In this document: positions 6,688-10,536 of the stretch, one piece after another
Layout: each line of letters opens with the position of its first letter
Numbering within the stretch: position 1 is the first letter of the stretch
NCBI GenBank assembly: GCA_023554435.1
Contig: JAMJQV010000236.1
Coordinates: 1-10,536 of the forward strand
Length of the DNA: 10,536 nucleotides
DNA from: Gemmatimonadota bacterium
GTDB lineage: Bacteria; Gemmatimonadota; Gemmatimonadetes; Palauibacterales; Palauibacteraceae
Direction: 5' to 3'
Notes under the pieces: model-generated
Told to the model about the DNA's origin: nothing
Seen by the model: only the letters and a program-made list of their open reading frames with translations
Database searches by the model: none
Translations under genes and position numbers: made by a program

Positions 6688-7658
6688 GAGATCTCCTGTT
6701 TCGCGGCCTCGGCCCCACCCGGAACCCCACCCGCCAGCAGGTACAGGACCGCCATTCGAACGGCGACTCCATTCGTGACCTGCGGAAGGATCACCGACTG
6801 GGGCCCGTCCGCGACGGCCGAGTCGATCTCTACGCCCCGGTTGATCGGCCCCGGGTGGAGGATCACCGTGTCACGCGGAGCCCTGGCAAGCCGAGCCCGG
6901 GTCACGCCGAACACGCGATTGTACTCGCGGAGCGACGGAATGAAGCCCGTACTCATGCGTTCCAGCTGCAGCCGCAGAATGTTCAATGCGTCCGCCCACT
7001 CGATCGCATCCTCGATGTGGTTGAACGACTCGACGCCCAGTTCCTCGATCCCGCGGGGGATCAGGCTGCGCGGGCCACACACCGCAACTTCGGCCCCCAG
7101 TGCTTGAAGACCGAAGATGTTCGAGCGAGCCACGCGCGAGTGCACGATGTCGCCCACGATGCAGACCTTAAGTCCCTCGATTCGACCGAGCCGGTCGCGG
7201 ATCGTCAGCATGTCCAACAGGGCCTGCGTCGGGTGTTCGTGCTGCCCGTCCCCGGCGTTGATCACGTTGGAGGGAATTCGGTCCGCGAGAAAGCTCGCCG
7301 CCCCGGAAGAACTGTGGCGAATCACCACCATGTCGATCCGCATCGCCTCCAGGTTGCGCGCCGTGTCCACAAGAGTCTCGCCCTTCACGACGGATGAGCC
7401 GCTGGAACTGATGTTTACCGTGTCGGCCCCCAGTCGTTTCTCAGCAAATTCGAACGAGATGCGAGTGCGGGTCGAAGGCTCGAAGAAGAGATTGACGATC
7501 GTCTTGCCGCGAAGCACCGGTACCTTCTTGATCGCGCGTTCGCTGATTTCCTTGAATGGCTCTGCCGTATCTAGAATCCCGGTAATCGTCGCGCCCGACA
7601 GCCCCTCGAGACCCACGAGGTCCTTGCCGAGTTCGAACTCCGGTCTGGCCTGGTTCAT
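6684..7658 (-). CDS. pyrB: Aspartate carbamoyltransferase catalytic subunit
   Basis: PyrB transfers the carbamoyl group of carbamoyl phosphate to L-aspartate, the committed step of pyrimidine synthesis. The 324-residue protein has FFEPSTRTRISFE at 58-70 (the STRTR phosphate loop), KGE at 92-94, HPTQALLDM at 142-150, GDIVHSRVARSN at 169-180, the aspartate-binding stretch LRLQLERM at 229-236 and HPGPINRG at 268-275. All key residues are present and the length is usual. The frame is open further upstream to 7814, but that part lies inside pyrR and reads as an Arg-rich shadow. The ATG at 7658 overlaps the pyrR stop as ATGA and has GGAG 5 nt upstream, so it is the start. No pyrI regulatory chain is seen in the window; control is more likely through PyrR. 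Confidence 0.97.
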   Translation of the reverse strand: MNQARPEFELGKDLVGLEGLSGATITGILDTAEPFKEISERAIKKVPVLRGKTIVNLFFEPSTRTRISFEFAEKRLGADTVNISSSGSSVVKGETLVDTARNLEAMRIDMVVIRHSSSGAASFLADRIPSNVINAGDGQHEHPTQALLDMLTIRDRLGRIEGLKVCIVGDIVHSRVARSNIFGLQALGAEVAVCGPRSLIPRGIEELGVESFNHIEDAIEWADALNILRLQLERMSTGFIPSLREYNRVFGVTRARLARAPRDTVILHPGPINRGVEIDSAVADGPQSVILPQVTNGVAVRMAVLYLLAGGVPGGAEAAKQEIS

Positions 7659-8209
7659 TCGCTCTCCGAAGACCTGACGAGGGTGACGGACAGTTCGTCG
7701 TCCAGCTCGGGGACCCGAACCTCGACGCGCTCGCCTTCCCCAACTTCGACGGTGATACCTACGTAGTCGGCATGGATCGGCAGCTCCCGGCCACCGCGAT
7801 CGGCGAGGACGCACAGCTCCACCCGGCGCGGCCGGCCAAAATCGGCCAGTTCGGTCAGGGCAGCTTTGACCGTGCGGCCCGTGTATAGCACGTCGTCAAC
7901 GATCACCACCCGAAGGCCGTTGATGTTGCCGGGGATCTCGGTCTTTCCGATCACGGGACGAGGACCGATCTGGTCGAAGTCGTCGCGGTACAGCGTGATG
8001 TCGAGGCTCCCCGACGGGACCTCCTGTCCGGTGGTGTCCGAAACGAGGCCGGAGATTCGCGCGGCCAATTCGACACCTCGCCGGTGAATCCCGATCAGCA
8101 TCAGGTCCTCGATCAGACCATCCTCCATGATCTCCCGCGCCATGCGCGACAGGGCCTGTTCGATGCCGGGACCGTCAAGCAGCAGAGTCGTCATGTCAGA
8201 AGCCGACAT
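7655..8209 (-). CDS. pyrR: PyrR: pyrimidine operon regulator / uracil phosphoribosyltransferase
   Basis: PyrR belongs to the phosphoribosyltransferase fold. In Bacillus and relatives it binds pyr mRNA when UMP is high and represses expression; many homologues also make UMP from uracil and PRPP. The 184-residue protein contains the PRPP-binding motif VVIVDDVLYTGRT at 101-113, GIHRRG at 40-45, YRDD at 74-77 and the family signature DRGGRELPI at 137-145. The C-terminal ~30 residues (EVGEGERVEVRVPELDDEL) are acidic. The ATG at 8209 has AAAGG about 10 nt upstream; a second ATG five codons in (8194) has no site. It heads the pyrR-pyrB-pyrC operon and shares a 4-nt ATGA overlap with pyrB. Confidence 0.95.
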   Translation of the reverse strand: MSASDMTTLLLDGPGIEQALSRMAREIMEDGLIEDLMLIGIHRRGVELAARISGLVSDTTGQEVPSGSLDITLYRDDFDQIGPRPVIGKTEIPGNINGLRVVIVDDVLYTGRTVKAALTELADFGRPRRVELCVLADRGGRELPIHADYVGITVEVGEGERVEVRVPELDDELSVTLVRSSESE

Positions 8210-8272
8210 ACGAGGATTGCCTTTCCGTGGCGGCTGGGTGAAGACGGCCCCCGTGGAGACCGCACTCGCCGC

Positions 8273-8301
8273 AGTATACCGACCCGCTGCCGGTGGATCA
8301 A
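8273..8301 (-). promoter_or_regulatory. Strong sigma-70-type promoter of the pyrRBC operon
   Basis: On the minus strand TTGATC (8301-8296) is followed after exactly 17 nt by TATACT (8278-8273), matching the -35 consensus at 4 of 6 and the -10 consensus at 5 of 6 positions. Transcription should begin near 8266, leaving a leader of about 57 nt to the pyrR ATG. That leader is too short for a classical antiterminator-terminator pair. A GCGGC (8272-8268) and GCCGC (8232-8228) pair could fold a loose hairpin. This is consensus-based inference. Confidence 0.7.
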
Positions 8302-8323
8302 CGGCCCCGAAAAGGGCTTCTGG

Positions 8324-8351
8324 AAGGCACTTCCGGGCACCACGGTGCCTT
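8324..8351. repeat. Nested inverted repeats in the pyrR/nhaC divergent region
   Basis: AAGGCAC (8324-8330) pairs with GTGCCTT (8345-8351) across 14 nt. Inside this span GGCACC (8336-8341) pairs with GGTGCC (8344-8349) across only 2 nt. The two folds compete for the same right arm. The right edge overlaps TTTACA (8350-8355), a possible -35 for the antiporter gene, so an operator role is conceivable. Confidence 0.5.
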
Positions 8352-8377
8352 TACAAGTCCCGGGTGGCCTCTCTAGC
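8350..8377 (+). promoter_or_regulatory. Weak candidate promoter of the antiporter gene
   Basis: TTTACA (8350-8355, 5/6 match to -35) is followed after 16 nt by TCTAGC (8372-8377, about 3/6 to -10). It would give a leader of roughly 58 nt before the ATG at 8442. The -10 is poor, so this is only the best candidate in the 232-nt divergent region, not a firm promoter. Confidence 0.25.
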
Positions 8378-8431
8378 TTCCCGACCGCCCCGGGGGGCGC
8401 CCAGACCAGGTCTCCCGGCTTCATTCCGCAC

Positions 8432-8436
8432 AGGAG
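8432..8436 (+). promoter_or_regulatory. Ribosome binding site deciding the antiporter start
   Basis: AGGAG lies 5 nt before the ATG at 8442. It selects that ATG over the open frame reaching back to 8127, because the chosen start begins directly with a signal peptide and the upstream part overlaps pyrR and its promoter. Confidence 0.8.
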
Positions 8437-8441
8437 CATTC

Positions 8442-10532
8442 ATGTCGACACGGTGGATCGCAGCGCTGGCATGCCTGGCACTCCTCATCCCGACCGCGAC
8501 ACGGGCCCAGGAAGCCGTGGCTGACACCACGCAGGGTCAGGTCCACGGTCCGGTGGTCATCATCCCGGGGGCGCCCTTCGCGCTGACGGTCGAGGCGACC
8601 TACTTGCAGGCCGCCGGGCACATTCGCATCCGCACCGCCACGGGCCGGATCATCGCGCGACAGGACGTCGAGATGGGCACGGGCGGCCCCGTGGAGTTCG
8701 AGGACCTGGTCCTGGAGGGGGCGGAGGATCTGCCGCTGACGGTGGTCGGAGGCCGAGGCAACCTCATCGGCACCTTCGAGACTCGGGTCCTGCCGGCATG
8801 GATCAGCCTGCTTCCACCGCTGCTCGCGATCGTCCTGGCTCTCGTGTTCAAGGAAGTGGTGACCTCGCTGTTCATCGGCGTGTGGCTCGGCGGGTTCTTC
8901 GTGGCCGGCCTCAATCCGATCACCGGCACCATGCGCGCGATCGACACGTTCATCACGCCCGTCCTGGTGGACTACGACCACGCGGCCATCCTGGTGTTCT
9001 CGTTCCTGCTGGGCGGCATGGTGGGGGTGATCAGCAAGAGCGGAGGCACGCGGGGCATTGTGGAAGCTGTGCGTCCGCTGGCCACGACGCCGAGACGCGC
9101 ACAGCTGGCGACCTACCTGAGTGGCCTGGCGATCTTCTTCGACGACTACGCGAACACGCTGATCGTGGGAAACACCATGCGCCCGATCACCGACCGCATG
9201 AAGGTCTCCCGAGAGAAGCTGGCCTACATCGTCGACTCCACGGCCGCGCCCGTCGCCGCCATCGTATTCGTGTCCACCTGGGTGGGCTTCGAGATCTCGC
9301 TGATCGGTGACGGCCTCGCCGCCGCCGCGTCACAATCCGGTACGACACCGGAGCTTGCGGCAGCCCTGAGTTCAGCCAACGCGTTCACCCTCTTCATCCA
9401 CTCCATTCCGTACCTGTTCTACCCGCTCCTGGCGCTCCTCATGGTCGGGTTGATCGTGTTTCTGCAGAGGGACTTCGGACCGATGCTGAAGGCGGAGCGC
9501 AGGGCGTCGCGTGGAGAGGGCCTGTACCGGGAGGGCGCCGTACTCATGTCCGAGGCCGGCTCGGAGAAGATGGAGCCGGTGGAGGGAGCGCCCCTGCGCT
9601 GGTACAACGCCGTTCTCCCGGTTCTCACGGTGGTCTTCGTCGTGCTGGTTGGCCTCTATCTCCAGGGTCGAGCCAATCTCGGGCGGCCCGGAACGCTGTG
9701 GGAGATCTTCGAACAGGCGAGCGCGTTCGACGCTCTTCTGTGGGGCTCACTGGCCGGCTGCCTCGTGGCCATCGGGCTCGCCGTCGGGCAGCGGATCCTC
9801 ACCATGCACCAGGCGATCGACGGTCTCGTGGGGGGCATGCGAGCCATGTTCCTGGCCGGAATCATCCTGATCCTGGCGTGGTCGCTCGGCGCGGTGACCG
9901 AAGCACTCGGAACCGCCCCGTACATCAGCGGCCTCCTGGAGGGCAACTTGCCGGGCGAACTTCTCCCTGCCCTGGTGTTCATCACCGCGGCCTCGATCGC
10001 ATTCGCCACCGGGACCTCGTGGGGAACGATGGGCATTCTGCTGCCGATCGTGATCCCGCTTGCCGTGGCCCTTGGCGGCACGGTCGACCCGGAGGCCGGC
10101 ACGGCGTACGTGATCCTGCTCGGCTCGACCGCGTCGGTGCTGGCGGGCGCGATCTTCGGTGACCACTGCTCACCCATCTCGGACACTACTGTCATGAGTT
10201 CGATGGCTTCGGCGTGCGATCACGTGGACCACGTGCGGACCCAGCTGCCCTACGCGCTTGTAGTGGGCCTCGTGGGCATCTTCATCGGAAGCATCCCGAC
10301 GGCGTACGGGCTGCCCGTGTGGGTGTCGCTGGCCGTGGGCGCGGCGATTCTGTTCTCGCTGCTCAGGTTCTACGGAAAGAAGGACTTCGATTCGCCACAG
10401 TGGGCTGGGGAGGCGGAGGGACAGGGCGGATTCGTGCGGCCGGCCGACATCGGCCGGCCGCGTCAGTCGGACGTCTTGGCCCAGACTTCGGATTCGCGCC
10501 AGGGGATGCCGACCTCGTCCGCCATCGCTTGA
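8442..10532 (+). CDS. nhaC: NhaC-family Na+/H+ antiporter with secreted N-terminal domain
   Basis: The 696-residue protein is predicted to exchange Na+ for H+ across the inner membrane. Residues 1-22 look like a signal peptide (hydrophobic WIAALACLALLIPTAT, likely cut after ATRA). Residues about 23-115 are a beta-rich, probably periplasmic domain. The transporter starts at about 119 with ISLLPPLLAIVLALVFKEV and has many membrane segments. Family marks include FFDDYANTLIVGNTMRPITD (232-251), DSTAAPVAAIVFVSTWVG (265-282), GTSWGTMGILLPI (524-536) and GAIFGDHCSPISDTTVMSS (569-587). A hydrophilic loop at about 345-385 divides the two halves. The last ~45 residues are not transporter-like and include a hairpin-encoded stretch (about 665-674). 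The gene stands alone, divergent from pyrR. Substrate is by homology only; related NhaC-like carriers can exchange malate or other solutes. Confidence 0.88.
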   Translation: MSTRWIAALACLALLIPTATRAQEAVADTTQGQVHGPVVIIPGAPFALTVEATYLQAAGHIRIRTATGRIIARQDVEMGTGGPVEFEDLVLEGAEDLPLTVVGGRGNLIGTFETRVLPAWISLLPPLLAIVLALVFKEVVTSLFIGVWLGGFFVAGLNPITGTMRAIDTFITPVLVDYDHAAILVFSFLLGGMVGVISKSGGTRGIVEAVRPLATTPRRAQLATYLSGLAIFFDDYANTLIVGNTMRPITDRMKVSREKLAYIVDSTAAPVAAIVFVSTWVGFEISLIGDGLAAAASQSGTTPELAAALSSANAFTLFIHSIPYLFYPLLALLMVGLIVFLQRDFGPMLKAERRASRGEGLYREGAVLMSEAGSEKMEPVEGAPLRWYNAVLPVLTVVFVVLVGLYLQGRANLGRPGTLWEIFEQASAFDALLWGSLAGCLVAIGLAVGQRILTMHQAIDGLVGGMRAMFLAGIILILAWSLGAVTEALGTAPYISGLLEGNLPGELLPALVFITAASIAFATGTSWGTMGILLPIVIPLAVALGGTVDPEAGTAYVILLGSTASVLAGAIFGDHCSPISDTTVMSSMASACDHVDHVRTQLPYALVVGLVGIFIGSIPTAYGLPVWVSLAVGAAILFSLLRFYGKKDFDSPQWAGEAEGQGGFVRPADIGRPRQSDVLAQTSDSRQGMPTSSAIA
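10436..10461. terminator. Perfect 12-bp hairpin at the convergent gene ends, probable bidirectional terminator
   Basis: GCGGCCGGCCGA (10436-10447) is the exact reverse complement of TCGGCCGGCCGC (10450-10461), separated by CA; in practice an 11-bp stem with a four-base loop. It lies immediately beyond the stop codon of the minus-strand gene (10465-10463) and inside the antiporter reading frame. There is no T-run on either side, so a terminator role is inferred from position and stem strength. Confidence 0.55.
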
Positions 10533-10536
10533 AACC
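10463..10536 (-). CDS. 3' end of an unidentified convergent gene, cut by the window edge
   Basis: A minus-strand frame enters from the right edge and stops at TGA 10465-10463. Its last 23 codons read FQAMADEVGIPWRESEVW and then AKTSD. The codons are almost all G/C at the third position (only two of the 21 from the ATG to the last sense codon end in A or T), and the composition, with two Trp and a balanced mix, looks like a real protein C-terminus. The strong hairpin at 10436-10461 follows the stop at once, as expected of a gene end. It overlaps the last codons of the antiporter on the other strand by about 70 nt. No family can be assigned from so short a piece. Confidence 0.5.
   Translation of the reverse strand, partial: FQAMADEVGIPWRESEVWAKTSD

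Noticed and set aside
7659..7814. A 52-residue N-terminal extension of pyrB reaching back to 7814
   Set aside because: It lies within pyrR, reads as an Arg-rich shadow frame, and the ATG at 7658 has a good ribosome binding site, the ATGA overlap and the normal family length.
8127..8441. A 105-residue N-terminal extension of the antiporter
   Set aside because: It overlaps pyrR and the pyrR promoter antisense and has no family resemblance; the ATG at 8442 has AGGAG and starts a signal peptide.
1..10536. tRNA or rRNA genes, CRISPR repeats, insertion sequence ends, prophage or defence genes
   Set aside because: No cloverleaf-like segment, direct repeat array, transposase motif or nuclease/toxin motif was seen on either strand by eye. 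All stretches longer than 300 bases hold genes.

Overview
This window is a compact, high-GC stretch of bacterial chromosome made of core housekeeping genes, with no mobile element, RNA gene or CRISPR array visible. The gene families, the GC-rich codon use and the conserved-looking proteins of unknown role would fit a Gemmatimonadota-like bacterium. That placement is an impression from gene content, not a measured one.

Left block, minus strand, read right to left (about 3945 down to 1): scpA, scpB, rluB (large-subunit type 23S rRNA pseudouridine synthase), a 550-residue Rossmann-fold oxidoreductase-like protein, and the first 24 codons of a further gene cut by the window edge. Spacing is very tight: a 4-nt GTGA overlap, stop and start codons abutting, a 1-nt gap, then 25 nt. 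This is most simply one operon for chromosome organisation (the SMC partners ScpA and ScpB) and ribosome maturation, with the oxidoreductase carried along.

Centre: rpsT (ribosomal protein S20) is transcribed rightward from a short divergent region shared with scpA, and begins with TTG. It is followed by a GC-rich hairpin that also separates it from the convergent gene to its right.

Pyrimidine block, minus strand (8209 down to 4371): pyrR, pyrB and pyrC are joined by two ATGA overlaps. They are followed closely by a possible 21-codon ORF and by an acidic coiled-coil protein of unknown function. A strong sigma-70-type promoter (TTGATC, 17 nt, TATACT) lies just upstream of pyrR. PyrB makes carbamoyl-aspartate and PyrC cyclises it to dihydroorotate. 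PyrR is the UMP/PRPP-sensing RNA-binding regulator.

Right block, plus strand (8442 to 10532): a 696-residue NhaC-family Na+/H+ antiporter with an unusual N-terminal signal peptide and small extracytoplasmic domain. Its last ~20 codons overlap the 3' end of a convergent minus-strand gene that enters from the right edge. A perfect 12-bp GC-rich hairpin lies inside the antiporter frame just before that overlap.

No clear new multi-gene system is present. The points most worth a second look are the unexplained coiled-coil protein and mini-ORF at the end of the pyr operon, the antiporter's N- and C-terminal oddities, the 550-residue oxidoreductase-like protein that lacks a clear YxxxK motif, and the overlapping divergent scpA/rpsT promoters.
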